From the NCBI GenBank assembly GCA_964469505.1, contig CAYXZO010000009.1, positions 1 to 54,427 on the forward strand: a stretch of 54,427 nucleotides of DNA, read 5' to 3'. This document shows positions 16,580-24,684 of the stretch, piece by piece; position 1 is the first letter of the stretch, and every line of letters begins with the position of its first letter. Origin of the DNA: CAYXZO01 sp964469505 (GTDB lineage Bacteria > Fidelibacterota > UBA8477 > JABMPR01). The notes below the pieces were generated by a model that was given only the letters and a program-made list of their open reading frames with translations, made no database searches and was not told where the DNA came from. The position numbers and the translations under genes were made by a program.

Positions 16580-17143
16580 ATGAAGAAAACTAATCTTCCT
16601 GTTTTCAAATGGGAGGAGTTGTTGTTATTCAGAATAGCCAATAAAGGAGCTCCCTCTCGTTGGGATCGAGTGATGATGCTTTTATCGAATCCTTATCAAT
16701 GGATTGTACCCTTCGCTATTTTTTGTGGAGTTCTGCTGTGGGTTGATTGGCATCGAGGAGTTTTGGCAATTTTAATCGGAGCGTTGGCAGGTGGACTGGC
16801 AGACATGACTAATACACGATTGGTTAAAACCCGTCTGCAGAGAATTCGACCAGCGCAAGTGTACGCACACATTCGTCCTCTCGGTATCATGAATACTGGA
16901 CAACTCTCTTTTCCTTCTAACCACGCTGCTAATAGTATGGCAGTAGCCGTCGCTTTGGGGTTATTTTATCCTCCTTTAGTTCCATTCCTGGCTATTATTA
17001 TCGTACTAATTGGATATTCTCGTATTTACTGTGGGGCCCATTATCCTTTGGATGTAATTGCGGGATGGTTGGTGGGCGGATTTTGGGGAGTGCTGTTGTA
17101 TTGGGGGTGGATTCAGATAATAGAAACGGCCCTGGCAAACTGA
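16580..17143 (+). CDS. PAP2-family membrane phosphatase
   Basis: This 187-residue integral membrane protein has all three PAP2 (phosphatidic acid phosphatase type 2) motifs: Lys83...Arg90-Pro91 (KTRLQRIRP), FPSNHAAN with His115, and SRIYCGAHYPLDV with Arg148, His154 and Asp158. Such enzymes remove phosphate from lipid phosphates such as undecaprenyl pyrophosphate or phosphatidic acid, or act in lipid A modification. A GTG at 16574 two codons earlier is an alternative start. It follows the glycosidase-like lipoprotein gene by 45 bases on the same strand, and its last codons form one arm of a long inverted repeat. Confidence 0.88.
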   Translation: MKKTNLPVFKWEELLLFRIANKGAPSRWDRVMMLLSNPYQWIVPFAIFCGVLLWVDWHRGVLAILIGALAGGLADMTNTRLVKTRLQRIRPAQVYAHIRPLGIMNTGQLSFPSNHAANSMAVAVALGLFYPPLVPFLAIIIVLIGYSRIYCGAHYPLDVIAGWLVGGFWGVLLYWGWIQIIETALAN

Positions 17144-17172
17144 TCTATTATCTTTTATCTGCCAGGGCCGTT
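17125..17172 (+). terminator. 13-bp perfect inverted repeat straddling the PAP2 stop codon
   Basis: AACGGCCCTGGCA at 17125-17137 is exactly repeated in inverted form (TGCCAGGGCCGTT) at 17160-17172, separated by a 22-base A/T-rich spacer that contains the stop codon of the PAP2 gene. AATTAATTA follows. It lies between two convergent genes and could end transcription from both sides, although the loop is long and no real T-run follows. Confidence 0.5.
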
Positions 17173-17196
17173 AATTAATTAGCCAAAAGTTGAGTA

Positions 17197-17811
17197 TCAG
17201 AGATCTTTTTTCAGTTTGTTGAATTGTTCCATCAGCTTGCTGTATTCATCCAGGTAGGGCTTGAGCTCATCAAGACGAGCGCTAATCTCAGCCATCTGTT
17301 GGAGGGTTTTGGTCAAGCGACCACCACCCTTGACGGCAGCGGCTTTGGGTGCAGCTTTGGCTGTTTTGCGGGGGCGACCACGCGTGGCCTTTTTAGCGGT
17401 AGGAGCGGCTTTTTTAGCTTCACCACCAAATTTCTTGCGCCATTGACTAATAGTGACGGCGGTAGCTCCGAATTTAATAGTAGCAGCCTTTAAACCGCCT
17501 CGCTTGTGTTTCTTGTTGTAATCATCGATAAATTTCAGGATTGCTTTCTTCTCATCATCAGTGTAGCGTTTTCCTTTACCAGCAGATGCGACCGCGGCTG
17601 CTTCCTCCTGGGTAGTTTCGTTTTTAACCTCTTGATCGGCCATGTTTTGTTCCTCCTTTTTTAACCATTTGCTTATGGTAGTTGCGGGGATGCCAAATTT
17701 CTTTTCAGCGGCTTTTATACCCCCCCGCTTTTTACGGATGTTGTATTGTTTTACGAATAATAAGACTTCTTCTTGGGATACTTGAGACGTTTCAGAAACA
17801 CCTTGCTCCAT
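17197..17811 (-). CDS. DNA-binding protein with duplicated helix-turn-helix units, an AT-hook and a C-terminal coiled coil
   Basis: The 204-residue product has two copies of one helix-turn-helix unit. Copy 1 is at about residues 15-52 (KKRGGIKAAEKKFGIPATTI-SKWLKK) and copy 2 at about 90-128 (KRGGLKAATIKFGATAVTI-SQWRKK). A Lys/Ala-rich linker with an AT-hook core (RGRPRK, 144-149) follows, then a heptad-like C-terminal helix (about 164-204) suited to dimerisation. No named family is recognised; the HTH resembles those of transposase-type or synaptonemal-like repeats, and the overall make-up suggests a nucleoid or regulatory protein (inference). Both Met1 and the internal Met57 (17643) have near-perfect ribosome sites, so a shorter 148-residue form with a single HTH may also be made. 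Confidence 0.75.
   Translation of the reverse strand: MEQGVSETSQVSQEEVLLFVKQYNIRKKRGGIKAAEKKFGIPATTISKWLKKEEQNMADQEVKNETTQEEAAAVASAGKGKRYTDDEKKAILKFIDDYNKKHKRGGLKAATIKFGATAVTISQWRKKFGGEAKKAAPTAKKATRGRPRKTAKAAPKAAAVKGGGRLTKTLQQMAEISARLDELKPYLDEYSKLMEQFNKLKKDL
17651..17658 (-). promoter_or_regulatory. Internal Shine-Dalgarno sequence inside the HTH/AT-hook gene
   Basis: AAGGAGGA on the minus strand lies 7 bases before the in-frame ATG at 17643. It is a stronger match to the anti-Shine-Dalgarno sequence than most gene starts in this window and encodes Lys-Glu-Glu in the longer frame. Confidence 0.65.
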
Positions 17812-17818
17812 TGCGACA

Positions 17819-17824
17819 CTCCTT
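17819..17824 (-). promoter_or_regulatory. Shine-Dalgarno sequence of the full-length HTH/AT-hook protein
   Basis: AAGGAG on the minus strand lies 7 bases before the ATG at 17811. It supports the long form of the protein, so the same frame has two well-placed start signals. Confidence 0.6.
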
Positions 17825-18080
17825 AATCTCGTATTGATGATAACTTAGTATCACTTTAATTAATTAAACTATAACGTATGGAAAGTCAATTAAAACCTTG
17901 TGATAAAAGGTTGTATTCAATAGAAACTTATCCTTCCCTGAATGTAGTTACCAGATGAATCTATCATCTGCTGAAATTTTAGTTTTCGATGAGAGAGCAT
18001 AAATATATCGTCATGCTGTTTTTCCATAGAATTGTATTGCCCGATCACCTGGACAATTATGAAGAACAATGGTTGAAAGT

Positions 18081-18101
18081 TGTATGACTAACCATCAATC
18101 C
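18081..18101 (+). repeat. Left terminal inverted repeat of the IS481 element
   Basis: It begins TGTATGACTAAC and matches the reverse complement of 19163-19183 at 18 of 21 bases. The transposase stop codon (TAG on the minus strand, 18088-18090) is inside it. Confidence 0.8.
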
Positions 18102-19119
18102 TGACGGAATTTAGATATTCTTTGACAGTATCGATAGGTCGTTTCCCTCGATTTCGATAGCCACGATGAGGACGTTTGTAATTGTAATGCTTTAACCATT
18201 CATCCAGGTCTTGTTGAAGTTGCTCAAGAGAGTTGTAAAACCTGGTTCTTAAGGCTGGTCGGAAAAACTCATCCAATACCGTCCGATTGAAGCGTTCCAC
18301 AAAACCGTTGGTCTTTGGTGAACCAACCCTGGTTTTACGGTGTTCTATATCATTCAAAGCTAAATACAGCTCATAGGCCTGCTGATATTCACGACCCCAA
18401 TATTCCCGTCCATTATCCGTCAAAATAGCCTTAATGGGCAACTTCCAGGACTTATACTGCGGCAGGACATCGTTATGCAGCACCGCGGCGGCCTGCTCCG
18501 CCAGTTTGCCGGTATGCCAATAGCCGAAGGCAGAACTACCATAGGTGTCCACCACCGCCTGCAAGTATACCTTGCCCACTCCCTTTAATCGCCACACATA
18601 AAAAGTGTCCTGACATAGCAGCTCTCCCGGAGGAGTGCTCTCAACGTGACGTTCTCGAAAACAGGGGTTGGCCTTTTCAATAGCCTTTACTTGTTCCGGT
18701 GTTAGCTCTATCTGGTGATCCAGGGCTTGCTCCTCCAGCTTAAGCAAACGCTGATACCTGGAACCCAACTCATGTTTGATCAGGATCTTTTGGATTGTGG
18801 GGCTGGATACCGAAACACCCCGCAGCTTTAGTTGATCGCTCAGACGTACACAACCCCACATGGGATTAGCCAAGGAAAGCTCTAGAATTTTTTCCTCTAC
18901 CTCCGGCGGCGTGGTTTGGGGATGTAATTCAGGGATGGGGGGCAAGTCTTTCAAGCCTTCCAATCCATGAGTCTTAAAACGTCTTTTGTATTCGTAAAAC
19001 CGGGAACGGGAAACTTCCCGACGACGACAGGCCTCCGATACATTCCCCAAAGCTTCCGCTCATTGTAACACACTCAAACGCTGACGGGCCAGTTTCATGG
19101 CTGCGGATTCATTGCTCAT
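18088..19119 (-). pseudogene. IS481-family transposase with an in-frame TGA at codon 20
   Basis: The frame runs from ATG 19119 and reads MSNESAAMKLARQRLSVLQ, then TGA (19062-19060), then continues as AEALGNVSEACRRREVSRSR. That continuation is the normal HTH start of IS481 transposases, so a single substitution from a Leu codon probably created the stop. The remaining 320 or so residues are intact: HTH, then an rve integrase core with DDE residues in LCQDTFYVW, ILTDNGREYWG and TNGFVERFNRT. Re-initiation downstream could still give a protein lacking the first part of the HTH. Other genes here use TGA as a normal stop, so recoding is unlikely. Confidence 0.8.
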
Positions 19120-19162
19120 AACTCCCTACTTTCCAGTCCAAATTACTCCTTATTAATTGCCT

Positions 19163-19183
19163 GGAATGATGTTTAGTCGTACA
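19163..19183 (-). repeat. Right terminal inverted repeat of the IS481 element
   Basis: Read on the minus strand it begins TGTACGACTAAAC, paired with the left repeat at 18081-18101. It sits 44 bases upstream of the original transposase start codon. Confidence 0.8.
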
Positions 19184-19490
19184 TAAAAGTTTATGCAGGA
19201 AAGGGTTAGTTCGGGAATAATTTTTAGGATTGGTTGCGCATTTGATTGGTTGGAATTGGTTAAATCACGTACTAATGGAAATGGAGATTTTTACCATAGC
19301 AGGAGTAATGTCAAGGATTCCCCTTTGGTGCATTGGTGAAGTCCTCCCAGCCCAGACAGGTAGCTTCCAAAAGCCTCTGTTTTTACTTGAGCTTTATGGG
19401 GAAAAATCGGATGTTTAGGGTAGGAGGATACCGGGGGAAAGAAAAAATTTCGTGGAAGGAAATCATAACAGCGAATAAACAGGTTCTTCC
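19184..19490. other. Non-coding stretch between the IS element and the diguanylate cyclase gene
   Basis: These 307 bases hold no gene I can support. They should include the promoter of the plus-strand gene starting at 19491. GGAAGGAAA lies about 30 bases before its GTG start, too far for a normal ribosome site. Confidence 0.4.
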
Positions 19491-21038
19491 GTGAATATTG
19501 GTCTGGACAGCAGGCGACACTTTCTACCCAGCCTGGCCGTACGGCTGGATGCTTTAAGGGCAACTCTGAGAGCTTTGGTTGCCAATCGGACCGGCAGCGT
19601 GGCCTCTATTAAACGGATAGCTAGATCTTTCCAGGGGCCCAGTTTGGTGATCGGTTTTCCAGAAATAGCTGAGCGCGCCCGGGAACTGGAAAAAACACCC
19701 CCTGAATCATTGGTAGAAGCAACTCGGGCCTTTTTAGAATTTGTTACATACGTGGGTGCTAAACAACAAGGGGAATCTAGAGATGTTTTTTTGCTAGTGG
19801 AAGATAGTCCCCAGAATGCCAGAATGTATAAGATGATCCTGGAGAATACTGGTCGACACATCTTGATTGCCGAAACGGCTGCCCAGGCCAGGAACATTTT
19901 GAATAAGGGGCGCATCGACCTGGTGTTGCTGGACCTAATGCTACCGGATGCAGATGGACGCGATTTCCTCCTGGCTTTGAAAGAAGAACCGGTCACGGCC
20001 TCCTTGCCGGTTATTGTAATTTCCGGACGGACTAATCCGCAGATCCAAGCCGAGTGTCTGGCTCTTGGTGCGGAAGCTTTTCTGGAAAAGCCCGTGGCCG
20101 GCGAAGTTCTTTCCTCCACTGTATCCGCCGTAATGGAAAAAATCAAGTTATTCAGGGAAAATGTTGGTACTGATCCCCTGACCCGTTTGCCCAACCGGAG
20201 CACTTTTAACAACCATTTTAATTTAGCTAAAGCCCTTACTCAACGAGATGGTACGCCACTTTCGATAGCGATTTTGGACCTGGACTACTTTAAGGAAATC
20301 AATGACCAGTATGGGCATCCCGCTGGCGACCAGGCCTTGTTGCATTTCGTCAAAGTGATGGAAAGTGTTCTAAGACGATCGGATATTCTATCCCGTTGGG
20401 GTGGAGATGAATTTGTAGTGCTTTTCCCAAAAACGGCTCTACTAGGTGCACGAAACGCTTTGACTAAAGGTCGACAAGCATTAAAGGCCAGTCCTCTCTC
20501 GGTTGCTCCGGATGTTTCAATCACCATGTCTTTTTCCTGCGGTGTAGTTGAAGTAAGAGCTGATGATGATTTAGAGTCGGCAGTAGCGGAAGCAGATAAA
20601 TATCTATATGTGGCGAAGCATGCCGGCCGCGATCGCATCGTGTCACCTCTCGATGAGATAACCCAGCCGGAACACTTGATTTTACTAGTTGAAAGTGACT
20701 CTTCTACTCGTGATATGATTGAAGATCAGCTGGCAAAAGAAAATTATAAAGTGCAACATTTCAGGAATGGTAAGGAGGCTTTGCGTTTCGCCCAAGAAAC
20801 CCCTGCAGAGTTAATACTATTGAATATGCATCTGCCGGATATGGATGTTTTGAAATGGTTACAAGCAATAAAAGAAATTAATTCTTATGCCGATACTCCG
20901 GTGGCTTTGCTGGCTGAAGTAGGGGATGAGAAAAAGGTAGTCCACGGTTTTCAATTGGGAGCCGACGATTATTTGCTTAAACCTTTCACCCCAGCTGAAT
21001 TAGTCTCCCGTATCCGTCGTTTATTGCAGCATCATTAA
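19491..21038 (+). CDS. Diguanylate cyclase with HPt-like, REC, GGDEF and REC domains
   Basis: The 515-residue protein has four parts. Residues 10-90 look like a histidine phosphotransfer (HPt) helical bundle, but the phosphoacceptor position reads ARSFQG, with Arg45 where His is expected. Residues 98-210 are a receiver domain with Glu104/Asp105, phosphoacceptor Asp148, Ser178 and Lys200, so it should be phosphorylatable. Residues 225-385 form a GGDEF domain with intact GGDEF at 304-308 and an inhibitory-site RxxD at 295-298. Residues 395-515 are a second receiver where the acceptor is Asn445 (LLNMHLPD), so it is probably inactive. It should make cyclic di-GMP in response to a sensor kinase, with product feedback. 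No kinase gene is adjacent. Confidence 0.88.
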   Translation: MNIGLDSRRHFLPSLAVRLDALRATLRALVANRTGSVASIKRIARSFQGPSLVIGFPEIAERARELEKTPPESLVEATRAFLEFVTYVGAKQQGESRDVFLLVEDSPQNARMYKMILENTGRHILIAETAAQARNILNKGRIDLVLLDLMLPDADGRDFLLALKEEPVTASLPVIVISGRTNPQIQAECLALGAEAFLEKPVAGEVLSSTVSAVMEKIKLFRENVGTDPLTRLPNRSTFNNHFNLAKALTQRDGTPLSIAILDLDYFKEINDQYGHPAGDQALLHFVKVMESVLRRSDILSRWGGDEFVVLFPKTALLGARNALTKGRQALKASPLSVAPDVSITMSFSCGVVEVRADDDLESAVAEADKYLYVAKHAGRDRIVSPLDEITQPEHLILLVESDSSTRDMIEDQLAKENYKVQHFRNGKEALRFAQETPAELILLNMHLPDMDVLKWLQAIKEINSYADTPVALLAEVGDEKKVVHGFQLGADDYLLKPFTPAELVSRIRRLLQHH

Positions 21039-21207
21039 AACTTTTCCCGTTTAGCGGTTAGCTTGGCATTTTCCTCGCAAGTAGGATAATGTGAGAAATC
21101 GCTCTTTGATTTGTCTTTTCTACGTGGAAGCTGGCTTGAGAATAGGTAGTATTGCTAATGACTGTGCTTATATAGTTCGAAACTGAATTCTGGCTGAAAT
21201 TACAATA

Positions 21208-22008
21208 TTAGATTTTGAAATGGTCCCGAATTAGCCACAATGCCAACCAGTCGGGGAAAAAACGTCGTCCCAGGGGAACCAGGATGGAATCGGGACCGGC
21301 GGGATAACGCATCCTGGGGAATCGCGCCGATAAAGCCTTTGCGATTGTTTTTGCAATAACTTCAGGGCCCGGGGCTTTGGGCAGTGATTCTCGTACCACT
21401 TGCTCGCAGTTCTTTATCCGTTGTCCATAAGGCGAATTTGAAGTGTCCACCCATTCCATATTGTCATTAAAAGGAGTGTTAATATCACCCGGTTCAATTA
21501 AGGAAACTTTGACCTTGAAAGGATGTAGTTCCATGCGCAGTGCTTGGGCTAAGTTATCCAAAGCAGCCTTAGAAGCGGAGTAATGGGCCTGGAAGGGAAT
21601 GGGAGCTCGCCCGGCCAGGGAACCAGTTATTACTATCCGACCATGCATGTTTTCTCTGAAATGAGGGATGACGGCTCTTAATACTCTTAGGGTACCGAAA
21701 AAATTAGTGTCAAACTGCTCCTTAGCCTTCTCAATGGTTACCTCTTCTACACTGCCCCAAATACTGTATCCGGCATTGCAAACCACTGCATCTAGGCGAC
21801 TTATCTCATCCAATACACTTTTAAAGCCATTAGAAACCGATTCTTCGTCGGTCACATCCATGGCAATCCATTTTATCTCAGTCTTTGTTTGAGGAGCCCG
21901 CTCCGGATAGCGTGAAGTGCCAAACACCCGCCAACCTCGTTCAGCCAAATATTCCGCAGTAGCCAAGCCTATCCCTGAAGACGCCCCCACAATTAGGACT
22001 GTTGCCAT
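21208..22008 (-). CDS. Short-chain dehydrogenase/reductase (SDR)
   Basis: This 266-residue classical SDR has the cofactor motif GASSGIG near residue 8, the NAGYSIWG motif near 85, catalytic Ser in ITGSLAG and YSASK with the Tyr-Lys pair near 148-152. Arg in the TSRYPER loop after strand beta-2 suggests NADP(H) preference. The start at 22008 has AAAGGAG 8 bases upstream; a GTG at 22026 is possible but would include that ribosome site in the coding region. The substrate is unknown. It is the last gene of the long minus-strand run that begins with recJ. Confidence 0.88.
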   Translation of the reverse strand: MATVLIVGASSGIGLATAEYLAERGWRVFGTSRYPERAPQTKTEIKWIAMDVTDEESVSNGFKSVLDEISRLDAVVCNAGYSIWGSVEEVTIEKAKEQFDTNFFGTLRVLRAVIPHFRENMHGRIVITGSLAGRAPIPFQAHYSASKAALDNLAQALRMELHPFKVKVSLIEPGDINTPFNDNMEWVDTSNSPYGQRIKNCEQVVRESLPKAPGPEVIAKTIAKALSARFPRMRYPAGPDSILVPLGRRFFPDWLALWLIRDHFKI

Positions 22009-22029
22009 TTCCTGGTCTCCTTTCACACT

Positions 22030-22560
22030 TTACTTGGTTGAAAATAGTTTTTGGTAGGTGTCACGATATACCTGTTCGTCCCGGGCACTGAAGGTCATCA
22101 TGGTGACCTCCATTGGATATTCGTTTTGAGCAAGGAATTCATGAATGGTTTCCAATGCGATACGCGCCGCCTTTTCTATGGGAAAGCCGTAGACCCCGGT
22201 ACTTATGGAAGGAAAAGCTAAGTGCTGGACCTGCTTTTCAGCGGCTAATTTGAGAGCACTGCGATAAGCTGAAGCCAACAGTTGGGCTTCGCCTGCACTG
22301 CCCCCGCGCCAGATCGGTCCTACGGCGTGGATTATCCAACGGGCCGGTAGATTAAATCCGGGCGTAATTTTAGCCTGGCCAGTAGAACAGCCCCCTAAAG
22401 CCATGCAGGCCTTGTGAAGTTCCGGGCCGGCGGCTCGGTGGATGGCACCATCTACGCCACCACCTCCAGCTAGCGCAGAGTTAGCCGCATTCACTATGGC
22501 GTCCCCCTGAAATTGGGTTATATCTCCACGATCGATGTGAATGCGCTTAGCGGTCCTCAT
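22030..22560 (-). CDS. Macrodomain protein, O-acetyl-ADP-ribose deacetylase-like
   Basis: This 176-residue protein is a single macrodomain of the MacroD/YmdB group. The signature DAIVNAANSALAGGGGVDG with AIHRAAGPEL is complete, and SISTGVYGFPIEKAA matches the second ligand loop. Such proteins hydrolyse O-acetyl-ADP-ribose or remove mono-ADP-ribose from proteins. I chose the ATG at 22560 because AGGAGG lies 8 bases upstream; the longer frame runs into the mazG gene without conserved sequence. It starts 4 bases after the mazG stop, so the two genes are translationally close, and both deal with nucleotide by-products. Confidence 0.9.
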   Translation of the reverse strand: MRTAKRIHIDRGDITQFQGDAIVNAANSALAGGGGVDGAIHRAAGPELHKACMALGGCSTGQAKITPGFNLPARWIIHAVGPIWRGGSAGEAQLLASAYRSALKLAAEKQVQHLAFPSISTGVYGFPIEKAARIALETIHEFLAQNEYPMEVTMMTFSARDEQVYRDTYQKLFSTK

Positions 22561-22564
22561 TTTT

Positions 22565-23389
22565 CTATCCTCCTGATCGGGGAGCGTCTTTTGCCGTTTT
22601 GGAGTGACTGTCTGAATTCTTGATATCTTCCCACACTGCATCCATTTCTGCTAAGGTTGCAGCAGATAAATCTTTTCCCTCAGCACTGAATTGTTGTTCC
22701 AATCGTTTGAACCTGTGCTCAAACTTATCTATGGCCGCTCTTAAAGCAGTCTCCGCATCACAGCCTAATAGGCGGGCTACATTGACTATGCTGAACAATA
22801 CATCCCCCAGTTCTTCCATCACAGCCTGGTGTTTATTGGACTCGCGAGCAGAGTTCAACTCCTCCATCTCTTCTTGTAGTTTATCCAACGCTGGAGTTAC
22901 GTCGTTCCAATCGAATCCGACTTCGGAAGCTTTCATCTGAATTCTTTGGGCTCTGATTAAAGCCGGCAGATTTTTAGGAACACCATCAAGCAAAGATTTC
23001 CGGTTCGAATTTAGTTTCCCGCGTTCCCAATTATGCAGAGCTTCAGCAGCGCTGGTATTCTCAGAGGCTTTCGGACCGAAAACATGTGGGTGACGATTGA
23101 TTAGTTTATTTACGATGTTCTTTACTACATCTTCGAGCTGGAATAAATTTTTTTCAGCCGCCAATTGGGCTTGAAAAACCACATGCAAAAGTAAATCACC
23201 AAGTTCTTCCCGTAGATTTTGGTGATCTTCCTTTTCTATGGCTTCGACTACTTCGTAGGTTTCCTCAATCAGATAAGGAATGAGTGATATGGAAGTTTGC
23301 GCACGATCCCAGGGGCACCCTTCGGGAGAACGCAATTTAGCCACCACTTCCTTAAGCCTTTGCAGGCCATCGCGTGTTGAATCAGTCAT
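22565..23389 (-). CDS. mazG: Nucleoside triphosphate pyrophosphohydrolase MazG
   Basis: The 274-residue protein has two MazG domains. The first opens with the family signature SPEGCPWDRAQT and carries the metal-binding EETYEVVEAI...LREELGDLLLHVVF acidic cluster (about residues 38-72). The second has LQEEMEELNSA...VMEELGDVLFSIVNVARLL (about 167-215). MazG turns NTPs into NMPs and pyrophosphate and helps clear damaged nucleotides. The start codon overlaps the preceding gene's stop (ATGA), showing coupling with the CorC/HlyC-type gene. The final residues (KTAKDAPRSGG) are non-conserved. Confidence 0.92.
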   Translation of the reverse strand: MTDSTRDGLQRLKEVVAKLRSPEGCPWDRAQTSISLIPYLIEETYEVVEAIEKEDHQNLREELGDLLLHVVFQAQLAAEKNLFQLEDVVKNIVNKLINRHPHVFGPKASENTSAAEALHNWERGKLNSNRKSLLDGVPKNLPALIRAQRIQMKASEVGFDWNDVTPALDKLQEEMEELNSARESNKHQAVMEELGDVLFSIVNVARLLGCDAETALRAAIDKFEHRFKRLEQQFSAEGKDLSAATLAEMDAVWEDIKNSDSHSKTAKDAPRSGG

Positions 23390-24684
23390 CTACCATCCTG
23401 TTCTTTGGCCGGTTTACCAATTTTACGCAGCTTTATCCTGGTTATACGGTGCTCTTTCACCGCTTGTACTTGAAAGCGCCAACCCTCGTATTGGAAAATG
23501 GCCCCCGCTTCGGGAATGCGACCGAAATGGGCGAACACAAAACCTCCTAGGGTATCGTAATCCCGTTCTTCTGGGAAAGGAATCCCAAGTTTTTCAGTGA
23601 TTTCTTCTAAGCGAGTAGCGGCTGCCACTAGATAAACTTTATCCGATATCTGTTTGAAGGGCACCGGTTCTTGGCGATCGATTTCATCTCTAATATCACC
23701 CAGCACTTCTTCGATAATATCTTCGATGGCTACCAAACCGGAAATGCCACCATATTCATCTACCACCAGAGCTACTTTCTGACGTTTCTGTTGCATCTCC
23801 CGTAACAGAGATTCTAGATCTTGCTTTTCCGGGACAAACAAAGCTGGCCTAGCTAAGCGCCTTAGATTTATGTGTTGAACGGAGCTGTGTAAGTAGGGCA
23901 GTAAATCTTTTATGTAAATTATTCCCAGTATGTCGTCCACTCGTTTATGATAGAGGGGGTATTTCGAAAAGCGTGATTCCCGGATAGTTTTTAATACATC
24001 TTCTTTAGTCATTTGGGTATGCAGCATTACCATATCTGTCCTGGGGATCATTACCTCACGAGCCACCATATCTCCAAATTCTATCACTGAATGTATCATC
24101 TCCTGTTCTTCTACGCCGATCACCCCGTGGTCTAACCCCAGCTCGGCCAGGGTCCTGATCTCTTCATCCGAGGTTAATACGGTTTCCGGCTCTGGTCCGA
24201 ATTTGCGCAAGGGTTTCTCAACCAGCTGGTATAAAAAGACTGCCCACGGGGCCAGTAGGTGGTCCATAAGCTGCACCCATCGAGCAGTTTTGCGTGCAAA
24301 AGATACACTGCGCCGCAAAGCTATTACTTTCGGGGTAACCTCGCCAATAACCACTAATAACCCAGTGACTCCTAGGGATTCTATTGCCAAAGCCAGGGGA
24401 ATGGAGAAATGCCATCGATGGGCCAGTCGAATGGTGAGAACGGCGCTTAATAGGGCTATGCCGATGTTTATTAATGTGTTGCCTGTGATAAGGGTTACCA
24501 ATAGCCGTTGAGGTCTGTTGAGTAATCTAACCACCAGCCGAGATGCAGGGGCTAAATCCTGCTGTAATTGTTGAATATCTGGTTTTTTCAGATTGAAAAA
24601 GGCAGTTTCAGAACCGGAGAATAGAAAGGAAGCCGCGAATAAAAATCCTAACAAAACCAGCTGGCTGGTCAGGACCCAGTCCAA
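23386..24684 (-). CDS. CNNM/CorC-HlyC-type transporter-associated membrane protein (DUF21-CBS-CorC_HlyC)
   Basis: This 432-residue protein has the layout of the hemolysin C / CorC / CNNM family. An N-terminal DUF21 membrane domain (about residues 5-185; GSETAFFNLKKPDI is the typical SETA motif) is followed by a CBS-domain pair (about 205-335; MIPRTDMV and VVDEYGGISGLVAIEDIIEEVLG) and a C-terminal CorC_HlyC domain (about 345-425; DTLGGFVFAHFGRIP). Members are linked to Mg2+ or Co2+ export and membrane integrity. It overlaps ybeY at its start by 16 bases and mazG at its end by 4, so it sits in the middle of a coupled group. Confidence 0.9.
   Translation of the reverse strand: MDWVLTSQLVLLGFLFAASFLFSGSETAFFNLKKPDIQQLQQDLAPASRLVVRLLNRPQRLLVTLITGNTLINIGIALLSAVLTIRLAHRWHFSIPLALAIESLGVTGLLVVIGEVTPKVIALRRSVSFARKTARWVQLMDHLLAPWAVFLYQLVEKPLRKFGPEPETVLTSDEEIRTLAELGLDHGVIGVEEQEMIHSVIEFGDMVAREVMIPRTDMVMLHTQMTKEDVLKTIRESRFSKYPLYHKRVDDILGIIYIKDLLPYLHSSVQHINLRRLARPALFVPEKQDLESLLREMQQKRQKVALVVDEYGGISGLVAIEDIIEEVLGDIRDEIDRQEPVPFKQISDKVYLVAAATRLEEITEKLGIPFPEERDYDTLGGFVFAHFGRIPEAGAIFQYEGWRFQVQAVKEHRITRIKLRKIGKPAKEQDGR

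Larger units (their letters stand above)
18081..19183 (-). mobile_element. IS481-type insertion sequence, 1103 bp, with terminal inverted repeats
   Basis: The element is bounded by 21-base terminal repeats at 18081-18101 and 19163-19183 that match at 18 of 21 positions in inverted orientation and begin with TGTA, as expected for IS481. It contains one transposase frame whose stop codon lies inside the left repeat. The flanks (GAAAGT on the left, TAAAAGT on the right) do not give a clean target duplication, so the element may be old or rearranged. The transposase carries a nonsense codon. Confidence 0.85.

Noticed and set aside
19060..19062. TGA read as Trp or selenocysteine in the transposase
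   Set aside because: TGA ends many other genes in this window, and no selenocysteine insertion hairpin is evident. A nonsense mutation is simpler.
18061..19200. Target-site duplication around the IS element
   Set aside because: Left flank ends in GAAAGT and right begins with TAAAAGT; these do not match as direct repeats at the repeat borders.
19463..20212. A 249-codon open frame antisense to the diguanylate cyclase gene
   Set aside because: Its sequence is Ser/Arg-rich without domains, and the plus-strand frame shows intact REC and GGDEF motifs. It is a shadow of codon bias.
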